Part shown: positions 1-8,677 of the stretch, one piece after another | Position numbering within the stretch: position 1 is the first letter of the stretch | Layout: every line of letters starts with the position of its first letter | NCBI RefSeq assembly: GCF_013248975.1 | Contig: NZ_JABRWH010000001.1 | Location: 4,918,001-4,982,000, forward strand | From: Neobacillus endophyticus | GTDB taxonomy: Bacteria > Bacillota > Bacilli > Bacillales > Cytobacillaceae | DNA: 64,000 bases | Direction of reading: 5' to 3' | The notes under the pieces: generated by a model | What the model saw: only the letters and a program-made list of their open reading frames with translations | What the model was told of the DNA's origin: nothing | Database searches by the model: none | Program-made: the position numbers and the translations under genes

Positions 1-95
1 CAGCTTTTCGGCAGCGAGGCTAATGCACACGAAACATTCCCTCGTGCACTTATGCCTGATTGGAAAGTTATACTTTCCTACGGCTTAAAAAGAAT

Positions 96-123
96 TAGGT
101 GCCCCTATTGCAGGCGGCACCTA
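96..123 (-). terminator. Rho-independent terminator after ypmS
   Basis: Seen on the minus strand: the 8-base arms TAGGTGCC and GGCACCTA enclose a 12-base loop and are followed by ATTCTTTTT. The ypmS stop codon TAG lies inside the first arm, so transcription ends immediately after the gene. Confidence 0.75.
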
Positions 124-699
124 TTTTACAGGAACTAAAATGCTAAAGCCAATTTTATCCTTTGGCAAATCAATTTGATCTACTTTTATTTTCATATCAC
201 TCTTTAACTTTATATCTTGCATGTGAATATATACCAGCTTATCATTAGGCCTGATTTCTACACCTTGTGGAACCCGAAAACTTTCACTGATAACACTAAG
301 CACAAACGAAATGGGAAGATTTAGTCGTCCTAAGGAAATCTTTTTTTGTTTTAAAACTAAATCACCATTTTTAAGCGCAATTGGTTCAAAGCTGATTTTC
401 ATATTCAAGTTATCACTTAATACAGGAAGTATCCCATATAATTCAACTTCGTCGCCCAAAACCAGACGATAATTGATCGGGGAACCTGCTGCCTGCTCTT
501 GCAAATAATGATTAATAAGCTGATTTAAATCATCTTTATTTGATTTCACATGGAAAGAAACGAAATCGGATAAAGGTTCCTTTAACTGGCTGTTTTCATA
601 ATTCTTAGGGGAAACGAGCGCGAGAGAACAGATTACAATTAAAACCACAAGGTTGATTCCTAACAAGATGAGGAAAGCTACCTTCCATTTGTTATTCAT
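121..699 (-). CDS. ypmS: YpmS-like membrane-anchored protein (DUF2140 type)
   Basis: A 192-residue protein with a short basic N-terminus, one hydrophobic segment at about residues 8-29 and a soluble remainder, so it is probably anchored in the membrane with the bulk outside. Length, layout and position next to the SCO gene match YpmS of B. subtilis, whose function is unknown. The ATG at 699 has a good AAGGAGA site about 10 bases upstream. In B. subtilis a lipase-like gene, ypmR, separates ypmQ and ypmS; here only about 130 bases separate the two and no ypmR is present. The family assignment rests on recognition and context. No catalytic motif was seen. Confidence 0.7.
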   Translation of the reverse strand: MNNKWKVAFLILLGINLVVLIVICSLALVSPKNYENSQLKEPLSDFVSFHVKSNKDDLNQLINHYLQEQAAGSPINYRLVLGDEVELYGILPVLSDNLNMKISFEPIALKNGDLVLKQKKISLGRLNLPISFVLSVISESFRVPQGVEIRPNDKLVYIHMQDIKLKSDMKIKVDQIDLPKDKIGFSILVPVK

Positions 700-827
700 T
701 AGTACCGGTTCTCCTTTTTCTATTTATTTGACGAATTCAAGACAAATCCAAATGTCCTGTTTTAGTATAACACTTGGATAATTATTCAAACCATTTCTGA
801 CCATAAAAAATAGACCAGATGAGTGGT

Positions 828-1406
828 CTATTGCAATGCTTTAATATCCTGAATAATCTCATCATATGGGACATTTTGGTAGCCGTCATAAGATTTTCTG
901 ACATGACCATTTTGATCCACCAAAAAAATAAACGTTTGATGTATTACTTGAGAACCCTCAGCAGGCTTCTTAACAAATTCTTTGAAATTTTTCAAAGCGA
1001 AGTTTTCAATAAAAGCTTGTGAGTAACCTGTTAAAAAGGTCCAATTGTTAAAATCCGCCTGAAATTGCTTAGCAAACCTTGAAAGAGCTGCAGGAGTGTC
1101 CACTTTCGGATCAATGCTAAAGGAGACAAAATCCACATTCTTTAGACCTTCATCCTTCACCTTTTTTTGTAATTTTGCCATATTCGAAGTCATTGGCGGG
1201 CAAACATCCGCACAACTAGTAAAAATAAAATCTGAAATCCAAACCTTCCCTTTTACACTCTTTAAATCAAATGTCTTGTTAGATTGGGTTGTTGCTGAAA
1301 AATTTTTAATTGGCCAATCCACTTCATCTTTTATTTCCTTTTGACCGCATGCAGATAAAAATAGCGAACTAATCAAAAGTATAAAAAAAGTAAATCTAAA
1401 TTTCAC
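828..1406 (-). CDS. ypmQ: SCO1/SenC-type copper chaperone lipoprotein (BsSco)
   Basis: A 192-residue SCO/PrrC-family thioredoxin-fold protein. The N-terminus is a lipoprotein signal peptide with an LSAC lipobox (Cys about 20), so it should be tethered to the outer face of the membrane. The copper-binding CxxxC (TSCADVCPP, about residues 64-70) and the distal His (VIHQTF, about 155) are present. The family delivers copper to the CuA centre of cytochrome oxidase subunit II or acts as a thiol reductant. A possible client in this window is the CuA-bearing subunit at 50808-51284, although B. subtilis BsSco serves caa3 oxidase encoded elsewhere. The start is GTG at 1406. Confidence 0.9.
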   Translation of the reverse strand: MKFRFTFFILLISSLFLSACGQKEIKDEVDWPIKNFSATTQSNKTFDLKSVKGKVWISDFIFTSCADVCPPMTSNMAKLQKKVKDEGLKNVDFVSFSIDPKVDTPAALSRFAKQFQADFNNWTFLTGYSQAFIENFALKNFKEFVKKPAEGSQVIHQTFIFLVDQNGHVRKSYDGYQNVPYDEIIQDIKALQ

Positions 1407-1531
1407 CGCATCTCACAACCTTCTCCATTTCCCTTCAAATTCAGTCTACCAAAGTTTAGAAAAAGATGAAAGAAAAAACTCTAAGCTGGTGACAGGCACC
1501 TTAGTCCTTTTAAAATTTCCTTTATACGTGA

Positions 1532-1555
1532 TATAATGAATGAGTATTCATTCAT
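1532..1555 (+). promoter_or_regulatory. Promoter -10 overlapped by a FadR(YsiA)-like operator
   Basis: TATAAT at 1532-1537 overlaps a near-perfect palindrome at 1536-1555 with arms ATGAATGA and TCATTCAT around GTAT. This matches the form of the box described for the B. subtilis fatty-acid regulator FadR (YsiA, TetR family), TGAATGAnTAnTCATTCA. An operator lying on the -10 to +1 region implies repression. The -35 region is poor (TTTAAA at 1509-1514). The FadR assignment is by motif only; another TetR protein could bind it. Confidence 0.65.
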
Positions 1556-1604
1556 CTGTTGTTATTATGGTGAATTTTGTTCGAATGATAAGGATTCTTT
1601 TTTC

Positions 1605-2513
1605 ATGAATGAAGAGGTGAAATGGATAATAAAGCAAATCGGACCGGTCATGATTTTAGAAGGAAAGAATTTCAGTAAGGTTCCCTATTCCCGAAGTTTA
1701 TTCATCAATGGGGACGATAAAGTCTTGATTGACAGCGGCGCTGATCCTGCGCTTCTTTTAGATGTTGAAAAGGAATATGGGATTGAGTTAATCATTAACA
1801 CTCATTATCATCCGGATCATACGCTACACAATCATTTATTTGGTGACGTTCCCAAATGGATTAATCCAATTGAGTATGAAACCTCCCGGACGATCGAGGG
1901 AATTGCTCATGCCAACGGCGTTTTCCAAGAATGGGGTCCAAATGGGGTGAAAAACTGGAAAAAGACCCTGCCGCAGGAATGGACGAAAAATCTTGGGGAA
2001 ATTACGGGAACATATGACTATGAAACAGAAACGAAATTTGGAGATGTAAAAGTCATTTTTCTTCATACCCCTGGACATACAAGCGGTCTTTCATGTCCAT
2101 ATTTTCCTGAATTAGGTATTGTATTTACAGGAGATTATGACATGACATCGTTTGGACCTTGGTATAATGGAACAGATGGTGATATTGATGATTTTATATC
2201 TTCAGGTAAAAGACTCCTTACCCTTGATGCCAACACATATATTACTGGACATCAAAAGGGAATTTTTTCAAAGGAAGAATTCAAAAAGAAAATGGGAGAC
2301 TTTCTCGGAATTATTGAGAGAAGAGACCAGATCATTACCCGTTATGCTCAGGAAGGGCTAACGTTTGAAGAACTGACGGATATTGGAATCTTCTATCCAA
2401 AAAAAAGTCTAGAAAATACCATTCTTAAAACATGGGAACGAAGTGGAATTCGAAAACATTTAAAGCGTCTTGGACTCTCCATTCCTGAGACTTCAAATCT
2501 GGTCATTACATAA
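1605..2513 (+). CDS. Metallo-beta-lactamase-fold hydrolase
   Basis: A 302-residue MBL-fold protein with the metal-binding set in order: THYHPDH at about residues 69-75, HTPGHTSG at about 157-164, GDYD at about 179-182 and GHQKG at about 213-217, consistent with a two-metal (Zn or Fe) hydrolase. The frame is open back to an ATG at 1536, but that codon lies inside the promoter/operator palindrome. The ATG at 1605, with AAGGA about 12 bases upstream, is therefore the better start. The substrate is unknown; thioesters, lactones and glyoxalase-type substrates are all possible. The FadR-like operator would fit a role in acyl or lipid metabolism, which is inference. Confidence 0.8.
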   Translation: MNEEVKWIIKQIGPVMILEGKNFSKVPYSRSLFINGDDKVLIDSGADPALLLDVEKEYGIELIINTHYHPDHTLHNHLFGDVPKWINPIEYETSRTIEGIAHANGVFQEWGPNGVKNWKKTLPQEWTKNLGEITGTYDYETETKFGDVKVIFLHTPGHTSGLSCPYFPELGIVFTGDYDMTSFGPWYNGTDGDIDDFISSGKRLLTLDANTYITGHQKGIFSKEEFKKKMGDFLGIIERRDQIITRYAQEGLTFEELTDIGIFYPKKSLENTILKTWERSGIRKHLKRLGLSIPETSNLVIT

Positions 2514-2540
2514 TAGGATGGCAATTGAAACCATCCTATT
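2512..2540 (+). terminator. Terminator after the MBL-fold gene
   Basis: AATAGGATGG (2512-2521) and CCATCCTATT (2531-2540) form a 10-bp stem with a 9-base loop, overlapping the stop codon of the upstream gene and followed by a short T-rich stretch. Confidence 0.75.
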
Positions 2541-2657
2541 TCCCATGTCATTTTTTTCAATAAATTCTGTTACACCAGGCTGCTGATTTCTTCGAGTGAG
2601 CATAACACTCTTGTGGAATAATCAACGAAAAACTTTAACATAGTTTTTAAACAAAAA

Positions 2658-2683
2658 AGAGCACCGGGTTTCCCCGATCCTCT
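2658..2683 (-). terminator. Terminator after the 97-residue gene
   Basis: On the minus strand AGAGGATCGGG, loop GAAA, CCCGGTGCTCT is followed by TTTTTTG. The stem has a three-base internal mismatch but a stable GC core and a tetraloop. Confidence 0.7.
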
Positions 2684-2690
2684 CATCAAA

Positions 2691-2984
2691 TTATGCATTA
2701 TTTTTCAGCTCATCCACTTTAAATAGCTGTTCATAATCAGGCCATTTCATAACCTTTTTCAAATAATCTCTAAAGGAGTAGCTTTTTCTTGGGTTTTTCT
2801 CCTTATAGATGGACGCAATATACGTCTGCAAACGGACTTGGATCATAAATTTATAAGTGCTATCTTCCTCCAATACAGGAATATCCATGACTTTAACCTT
2901 CTGTCCAACAACATTTTTGAACTCTAGGCTTTTTAATAACAAAATATCAATCCTCTTTTTCACCCGTTTGATTATATTATACAC
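2691..2984 (-). CDS. Hypothetical protein, 97 aa, downstream of hypE
   Basis: Not recognised. A 97-residue, lysine-rich, soluble-looking protein with no signal peptide, membrane segment or cysteine cluster. The GTG start at 2984 is preceded by GAGGAG with a 6-base spacer, a strong ribosome site, and the gene has its own terminator, so it is probably expressed. It follows hypE on the same strand with a 72-base gap and could be the last gene of the hydrogenase operon or a separate unit. Nothing in its sequence points to a hydrogenase role. Confidence 0.55.
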   Translation of the reverse strand: MYNIIKRVKKRIDILLLKSLEFKNVVGQKVKVMDIPVLEEDSTYKFMIQVRLQTYIASIYKEKNPRKSYSFRDYLKKVMKWPDYEQLFKVDELKNNA

Positions 2985-3056
2985 CTTTTGCTCCTCGAAA
3001 AGTGTCTAAATATGCTCGGTTAAAAAAATAATTTAAGATTATCCCATTTTGTTACA

Positions 3057-4058
3057 TTAACATATTCTCGGAAACATGGTCCCCGATAATCTGGTTAATA
3101 GACGCTTCGAGCCTAATGGTGTTTCTAGAAGTAATTGGCCTTTCTCTTTCCCTATAATTGAACCTATAATAGCTGCATCTCGCCCTTCCGGAAACTCTTT
3201 CAACATTTGTAGAATCTTTTCCTTCTCCTTTTCAGCCACAATAAGTACAGCTTTCCCTTCATTTGCTAAATATAGCGGCTCAAAACCTAAAAGATCACAG
3301 ACGCCTTGGACTTCTTCTTTAACAGGTATGGATCTTTCATTTATTTTCATTGTTAAATTAAAATCTTCAGCAATTTCCACCAGTGTGGTTGCTAATCCGC
3401 CTCGCGTCGGGTCGCGCATGATCCTTATCCCTTCTGAAAGATCTAGAACTCTCCTAAGCATCCGATTCAATGATGCACAATCGCTTTTTATTGGAGAAAA
3501 AATACCCAAATCTCCTCTTGCCGTGAGTACAGCAACACCGTGGTCACCAATGGTTCCTGATACTATAATGGCATCCCCTTCTTTAAATTCCAGGCTGCAG
3601 CTGATTCCTTGTTTAAAAATGCCAATCCCAGTTGTATTAATGTAAATTCCATCTGCACTGCCTCGTTCCACAACTTTGGTGTCCCCCGCAATTATCGAAA
3701 CACCTGTTTCCTTCGCTTCCTTCGCCATATCAGAGACAATGATCTTCAAGTCGGAAACAGCGAAACCTTCTTCGATAATAAATCCACAAGTAAGATATGC
3801 TGGAATAGAGCCACTTACTGCAAGATCATTTACCGTCCCTGCTACAGCCAATTTTCCAATTGAGCCCCCAGGAAAGAAAATTGGCTTTATGACAAATGAA
3901 TCTGTTGTAACAGCTATTTGTCCGCCTGCGAGTGCAATTTCAGCAGCATCAAACATCGCTGCCTTTGAATCACCGAATGCTTCGATAAAAATATTACGGA
4001 TTAGCCTGTGGCTTAATTCCCCTCCATCCCCATGCGCCAAACTGATAAACTTCTCCAT
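3057..4058 (-). CDS. hypE: HypE, carbamoyl dehydratase for CN ligand synthesis
   Basis: HypE accepts the carbamoyl group from HypF on its C-terminal cysteine and dehydrates it to a thiocyanate, the source of the CN ligands of the [NiFe] centre. The 333-residue protein has the AIR-synthase-like ATP-binding fold (HGDGGELS near the N-terminus; SGTIGDHGVAVL in the middle; DPTRGGLATTL at about 220) and ends in the diagnostic PRIC with the reactive terminal Cys. The ATG at 4058 overlaps the hypD stop as TGATG, giving translational coupling. An in-frame GTG at 4067 is less likely. It is the last hyp gene of the operon. Confidence 0.95.
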   Translation of the reverse strand: MEKFISLAHGDGGELSHRLIRNIFIEAFGDSKAAMFDAAEIALAGGQIAVTTDSFVIKPIFFPGGSIGKLAVAGTVNDLAVSGSIPAYLTCGFIIEEGFAVSDLKIIVSDMAKEAKETGVSIIAGDTKVVERGSADGIYINTTGIGIFKQGISCSLEFKEGDAIIVSGTIGDHGVAVLTARGDLGIFSPIKSDCASLNRMLRRVLDLSEGIRIMRDPTRGGLATTLVEIAEDFNLTMKINERSIPVKEEVQGVCDLLGFEPLYLANEGKAVLIVAEKEKEKILQMLKEFPEGRDAAIIGSIIGKEKGQLLLETPLGSKRLLTRLSGTMFPRIC

Positions 4059-5170
4059 CAAAAACACTCCCTCATGTACTGATAATAGGCTGCACAGCTT
4101 CCCTCAGTAGATACCATACAAGGGCCAATTGGGTTCATCGGATAACAGGCTTTTGCGAATAAAGGACATTCCATCGGGGAAATTAAACCACGTATTACTT
4201 CCCCACATCGGCATTTTGATTTTCTTGGCTCATTGACTTCTATGTAAAACTTTTTTCTCGCATTATATCGATCATACTCCGGTTTCAAATCCATTCCGCT
4301 GTCTGGTATAATCCCAATTCCGCGCCAGGCCTCGTCACACGTGGTCAAATATTTATTAAACCATTGCTGGATAACAAGATTTCCAGTTTTGCTGACAACG
4401 GAAGGATGATTGTTTACTAGCGCCGTCTGCTCTGTTAATGCCAGTTCTATCAATTTATAAACTCCAGATAAAAGCTCTGCTGTTTCAAAGCCTGTGATGA
4501 CACCAGACATATGATACTCTTCGACTAAATACCGATATGAATCTTCTCCCAAAACAATAGAGACATGGCCTGGTAATAAAAATCCGTCCATATGGTCTCC
4601 GCCAGAATCCAACAAATACCGCAGTACTGGCTCAACCAGTTTTGTGGTCATCCAAATTGAAATGTTTGATATTCCGAGTTTTTCTGCTTCCCCAACCATT
4701 AGCGCTAAAATCGGTATCGTCGTTTCAAATCCGATGCCAAGAAAAATTACTTCTTTGTCCGGGTTTTCCTCTGCCACTTTCACCGCTTCTACAGGTGAAT
4801 AATGTACCCGGATGTCCTTACCGGCAATTCTGGAATCAAGCAATGATTTTTCGGAGCCGGGAACCCTCATCATATCACCAAATGTACAGATAATACGATT
4901 TTCACCTTCTGCCAGTGCGATCATTTCATCAATCGATTTTTGGTCTGTTACACAAACAGGACAGCCTGGACCGGATATTAGCTGGACATCATTTTTTAGA
5001 ATTTGTTTTACGCCCGATCGGGCTAGCGCCATCGTATGGGAGCCGCAAACTTCCATAAACACTGGATTACGCCCGAATTTATTCTGAAATTGTTTGGCTT
5101 TTTCCTTAACAGCTTCAGCTAGCGGCTTGCAAATCTCAGGATTATTTGACTGTTTCAGAATTTCGAGCAT
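4058..5170 (-). CDS. hypD: HypD, Fe(CN)2CO assembly scaffold
   Basis: HypD works with HypC to build the Fe(CN)2CO unit. The sequence shows the conserved cysteine motifs MEVCGSHT (about 40-47), GPGCPVCVTD (about 67-76), and a C-terminal set CRCGEVIRG ... CPLFAKAC ... GPCMVSTEGSC expected to hold the [4Fe-4S] cluster. The frame is open to 5221, but the ATG at 5170 has GGAGG about 10 bases upstream and gives the usual length of about 370 residues. It then overlaps hypC by 29 bases. All key cysteines are present. Confidence 0.95.
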   Translation of the reverse strand: MLEILKQSNNPEICKPLAEAVKEKAKQFQNKFGRNPVFMEVCGSHTMALARSGVKQILKNDVQLISGPGCPVCVTDQKSIDEMIALAEGENRIICTFGDMMRVPGSEKSLLDSRIAGKDIRVHYSPVEAVKVAEENPDKEVIFLGIGFETTIPILALMVGEAEKLGISNISIWMTTKLVEPVLRYLLDSGGDHMDGFLLPGHVSIVLGEDSYRYLVEEYHMSGVITGFETAELLSGVYKLIELALTEQTALVNNHPSVVSKTGNLVIQQWFNKYLTTCDEAWRGIGIIPDSGMDLKPEYDRYNARKKFYIEVNEPRKSKCRCGEVIRGLISPMECPLFAKACYPMNPIGPCMVSTEGSCAAYYQYMRECF

Positions 5171-5378
5171 TGACAAGCTTCCTCCATTCTTCCACACTTT
5201 GTTTGGCATATTCTTCATCAACGATGCTCATAGCCTGCCCAGCATGAACGATGACATAGTCACCCTGTTCTAGTTCAGGAACGAATATGGTGCCAACTGT
5301 GGTTTGTGATCCCATTACATCAACTACAGCACTATATTCGTTTTTTTTCACTACTTTTGCCGGTACGCCAACACACAT
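5142..5378 (-). CDS. hypC: HypC, hydrogenase assembly chaperone
   Basis: A 78-residue HypC/HupF protein beginning MCVGVPAKV. Cys2, exposed after removal of Met1, is the residue that contacts HypD and the large-subunit precursor. It shuttles the iron-ligand unit to the large subunit. AAAGGAGG lies 8 bases before the ATG. It overlaps the hypF stop by 28 bases upstream and the hypD start downstream. Only one hypC-type gene is in this operon, so it presumably serves this one hydrogenase. Confidence 0.95.
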   Translation of the reverse strand: MCVGVPAKVVKKNEYSAVVDVMGSQTTVGTIFVPELEQGDYVIVHAGQAMSIVDEEYAKQSVEEWRKLVNARNSETVK

Positions 5379-7660
5379 TGTCCAAACCTCCTTTTAGCTG
5401 TCGCAACTGTTAATTGCCCGTAAGACAGCCCGCCGTCATTACATGGAATATACTCTGGTAAATAGACATTGAAACCCATATCCAGTAGTTCAGCATTTAA
5501 TCTTTTTCTTAAATAACGATTATGAAAACTCCCACCCGACATAACCACTGTCTTCATAAAGTCAGAATTTAGGTTTTGCAAATGCTCCATGGCCGAAACA
5601 ACTGCTTGAACAATAGTTTCATGAAACTTTCCGCTGATACATCCAATATCCTTAAAAGCCAAAACATCTTCAGCAATCTCTTTCAACATCTCCGAAAAAT
5701 CCAGCTCCATTACATCTTGGACCTTTAATGTAAAAGGATATGGTTTAACAACCATTTGTTCATCAGCCATTTCACCTAACGAAATGGCTGCCTCCCCGTC
5801 ATATGTTGATACCTTTGTTACACCTCATATAGCACTGACCGTATCAAACAGTCTGCCGCAAGTTCCGGCATAAACTGTATTCAAATTTTGTTCAATCATT
5901 CTTTTTATAGTATTAATTTCGGAAGCTTTATCAGGAAAAATAGATTTGGCCATTTGGAGTCCCTTTTCTCCGTGAAGTGAAATCAGCATGGCTGCAGCGT
6001 TCCGCCATGGTTCAAGAATGCACTTTTCGCTACCGGGAAGAGGAGTATAGCGTAAATGTGCCAAACGTTGGACCTCCAACGCATCACCATAAAAGATTTC
6101 GAACCCCCAGACATTTCCATCAGATCCGAAACCTGTCCCATCAAGGATGATTCCATATGCTTTCCTTGAAATACGATGCTCAGCCATACATGCAGCCATA
6201 TGTGCATGGTGATGCTGAACCTCTATCACTTCAGAAAAATGATAATCTTTAACTAGTTTTTGAACCTGATATCTTGGGTGCGCATCTATGACTGCTATTG
6301 TTTTCGGCGTTTCAATCCACTTTAATAGATGTTCCAATTCATGTTTATAATGGTCTAATGTTTCGATATTTTCCAAATCACCGATATACGGCCCGACAAA
6401 TATTTGCTGATTGCGGCCGATCGTGAACATCGTTTTTTGCTGACCGCCAAAGGCGATGATTTCAGAAACATCGTTTTCAGTCGTTAAAGGGTCTGGAACA
6501 TAGCCCCTTGACCTTCGCAAAAAGTCGAGATGACCATCGATTATTTGAACGACCGAATCATCTAATGGATGTAAGATTTCTCGATTATTTGTAAGTAAGT
6601 AATCGGCAAGCCCTGCTAGATTCTGAATAGCCTCGTCATCTTTATAGAGAATCGGCATACCAGAAAGATTTGCACTTGTCATCACCAAACATTCAATACC
6701 AGGATCAGTAAATAATAAATGATGCAGAGGTGTATAAGGCAACATGGCCCCAATCGAACTCATTTTCGGTGCAACACCTGATGCTAGTGAGTAACCTTTG
6801 CTTTTTTTCATTATCACGATTGGTGATTCAGGGCTGGTTAAAACCTCCATTTCCCTTTGACTTAATACAGCAAACTGCTCTACGGCCTTGACAGATGCAG
6901 CCATGACGGCAAGCGGTCGTAAAGGGCGGTTTTTCCTTTGCCGTAAAGCAGCCACTGCTTGTTCATTTCGTGCATCACAGCTCAAGTGGTAACCGCCAAT
7001 CCCTTTGATGGCAACAATTTTTCCTTCCTTTAGTAACTGAATGGTTTTAGTAATCGAATTCTCACAATCTACAAGATTACCATTATTTTTCAGAAGCTGT
7101 AACTTGGGTCCGCATTTCGGACAGGCAATCGGCTGAGCATGGTGTCGCCTGTTTATCGGATCCTCATATTCGCTAAGGCACTCCTCGCACATCGGAAAAG
7201 TTTTCATTGATGTGTATGGTCGATCATATGGAAGTTCTTCTATAATCGTATAGCGTGGACCACATTGGGTGCAGTTTATAAATGGATACTGGTAGCGAAA
7301 ATTATCAGGGTCATACATTTCACGCAAGCAATCATCGCAAACGGCCGAATCAATAGGGATTACAAGCTGCGATTTTCCACTTCGTTCACTTGGGATAATG
7401 GTAAATTCATCCTGATTTTGCGGTATTGCATCTTCTATCAATATTTCATTTATTTTTGAAAGTCTTGGTGCATTTATTTTTAGATCTGATAAAAATAATT
7501 TAATAGAATCTTCTTCACCTTCAACGTGAATCTTGACCCCATCCATATTATTTTGCACGGTTCCTGCTAAATCGTAATGATTGGCAAGCTGAAAAATAAA
7601 CGGCCGAAACCCTACACCTTGAACCCTGCCGCGTACGTCTAAATTTACTGCCGTACGCAT
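5351..7660 (-). pseudogene. hypF: HypF carbamoyltransferase, interrupted by one in-frame TGA
   Basis: HypF makes the carbamoyl group for the CN ligands. The domains are in order: acylphosphatase (VRGRVQGVGFRPF, about 9-21), two zinc fingers (CxxC pairs, about 105-185), a YrdC-like domain (about 205-385), and a Kae1/TobZ-like domain with HHHAHMAA. Codon 612 is TGA (5825-5827), immediately after AGTCGRLFDTVSAI. The same frame then continues without shift through VTKVSTYDGEAAISLGE to a normal C-terminus (MSGGSFHNRYL, NDGGLSYGQ) at 5351, 769 codons in all, the usual length. One T-to-G change of a TTA Leu codon would produce it. It could be a nonsense mutation, a sequencing error, or read through; the neighbours are intact. 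Confidence 0.9.
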
Positions 7661-8304
7661 CGCTTAAATGCCCCTTCCAACCAAGTAAACCAATTATGCA
7701 ATCCTTCCTGGGTTCTGGCTGAAAGCGGGAACAACGCTGATTTCGGATTAATTTCCATCAGGTCTTTTCTTGCTTCATCCATACTAAAATCAAGGTATGG
7801 GAGCAAATCTATTTTATTTAACAAAACAAGTTCCGTTCGCATAAACATTTGTGGATATTTAGGAATTTTATCATTTCCTTCAGGCACACTTAAAACGGCC
7901 ACTTTATGACTCTGGCCGAGATCATATCCGGATGGGCAAACTAAATTGCCAACATTTTCGATAAACAAAATATCAATTACATCAAGGTCAAATTCCCCTA
8001 AAGCTGCTGCTACCATTCGTGCATCTAAATGACATCCACCATGGGTATTAATTTGAACTGCCTTTGCTCCCATTGCTCTAATTCGATCCGCGTCTCTTTC
8101 TGTAGCAAGGTCTCCTTCAATAACGGCAATTCGATATTTGCCGGAAAGATTCTTGACGGTTTCTTCCAATAATGTAGTCTTACCTGCCCCAGGGGAACTC
8201 ATTAAATTAATGACTAATGTCTTTGTATCATGAAATAATTCCCTGTTAAACATAGCCGCCTTGTTATTATTTGTTAATACATCAGTTCTTAGTGTTACTT
8301 TCAT
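7645..8304 (-). CDS. hypB: HypB, nickel-insertion GTPase
   Basis: A 219-residue SIMIBI GTPase that with HypA inserts nickel into the hydrogenase large subunit. It shows a Walker A SSPGAGKTT (about 36-44), the metal-site motif GGCHLDARM (about 94-102, Cys and His shared across the dimer), IENVGNLVCP, and the NKID guanine-specificity motif. There is no His-rich N-terminal nickel store, so this is the short form. The hypF start at 7660 overlaps its 3' end by 16 bases, and its own ATG overlaps the hypA stop. Confidence 0.95.
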   Translation of the reverse strand: MKVTLRTDVLTNNNKAAMFNRELFHDTKTLVINLMSSPGAGKTTLLEETVKNLSGKYRIAVIEGDLATERDADRIRAMGAKAVQINTHGGCHLDARMVAAALGEFDLDVIDILFIENVGNLVCPSGYDLGQSHKVAVLSVPEGNDKIPKYPQMFMRTELVLLNKIDLLPYLDFSMDEARKDLMEINPKSALFPLSARTQEGLHNWFTWLEGAFKRCVRQ

Positions 8305-8660
8305 CTTTCATGACTCCCTTCATATGACAGGACCTGAAACGTTTCCCCTGAAAGGATTTTGCCGGATGGAATCTGGCAAACCGGACAGAGTGCTAGCTTT
8401 TGGCTGGGTTGATAGAGCTTGCGACAAAGAACACATTCTGCTTCTGCCTTTTCGATATGAATAACAAGCTTAGCATCTTTATGAAAAAGATGCTGATTTT
8501 GGTCCCGAAAAATATCAAATGCCATCCTCAAAGCATCTGGCATTGCATTGAAGATCTCTCCAACCATTAACTCGACTTTTTCAATTTTATTTATTCCTTT
8601 TTCCGCAGCATCTTCTTGAACAAGCTGAAGAATCTCTCCCATTAACGATATTTCATGCAA
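8301..8660 (-). CDS. hypA: HypA, nickel metallochaperone (probable TTG start)
   Basis: HypA carries nickel with HypB and needs an N-terminal Met-His-Glu to bind it. The longest frame starts at an ATG (8669) and reads MSILHEISLM, which would bury the His. A TTG at codon 4 (8660) gives exactly MHEISLM, so that start is chosen on functional grounds; neither start has a convincing ribosome site. The structural zinc site is present as CVLC (about 71-74) and CPVC (about 87-90). The 119-residue length is typical. Confidence 0.9.
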   Translation of the reverse strand: MHEISLMGEILQLVQEDAAEKGINKIEKVELMVGEIFNAMPDALRMAFDIFRDQNQHLFHKDAKLVIHIEKAEAECVLCRKLYQPSQKLALCPVCQIPSGKILSGETFQVLSYEGSHER

Positions 8661-8677
8661 AATGCTCATCTCATTTC

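Noticed and set aside
1..138. Plus-strand open frame from the window edge containing CPYC
   Set aside because: Only 45 codons, no recognisable family, and its end overlaps the ypmS terminator; an open stretch this short is common by chance.
5825..5827. hypF TGA as a selenocysteine codon
   Set aside because: HypF is not a known selenoprotein, the position is not a conserved Cys, and no SECIS-like hairpin was evident directly after the codon.
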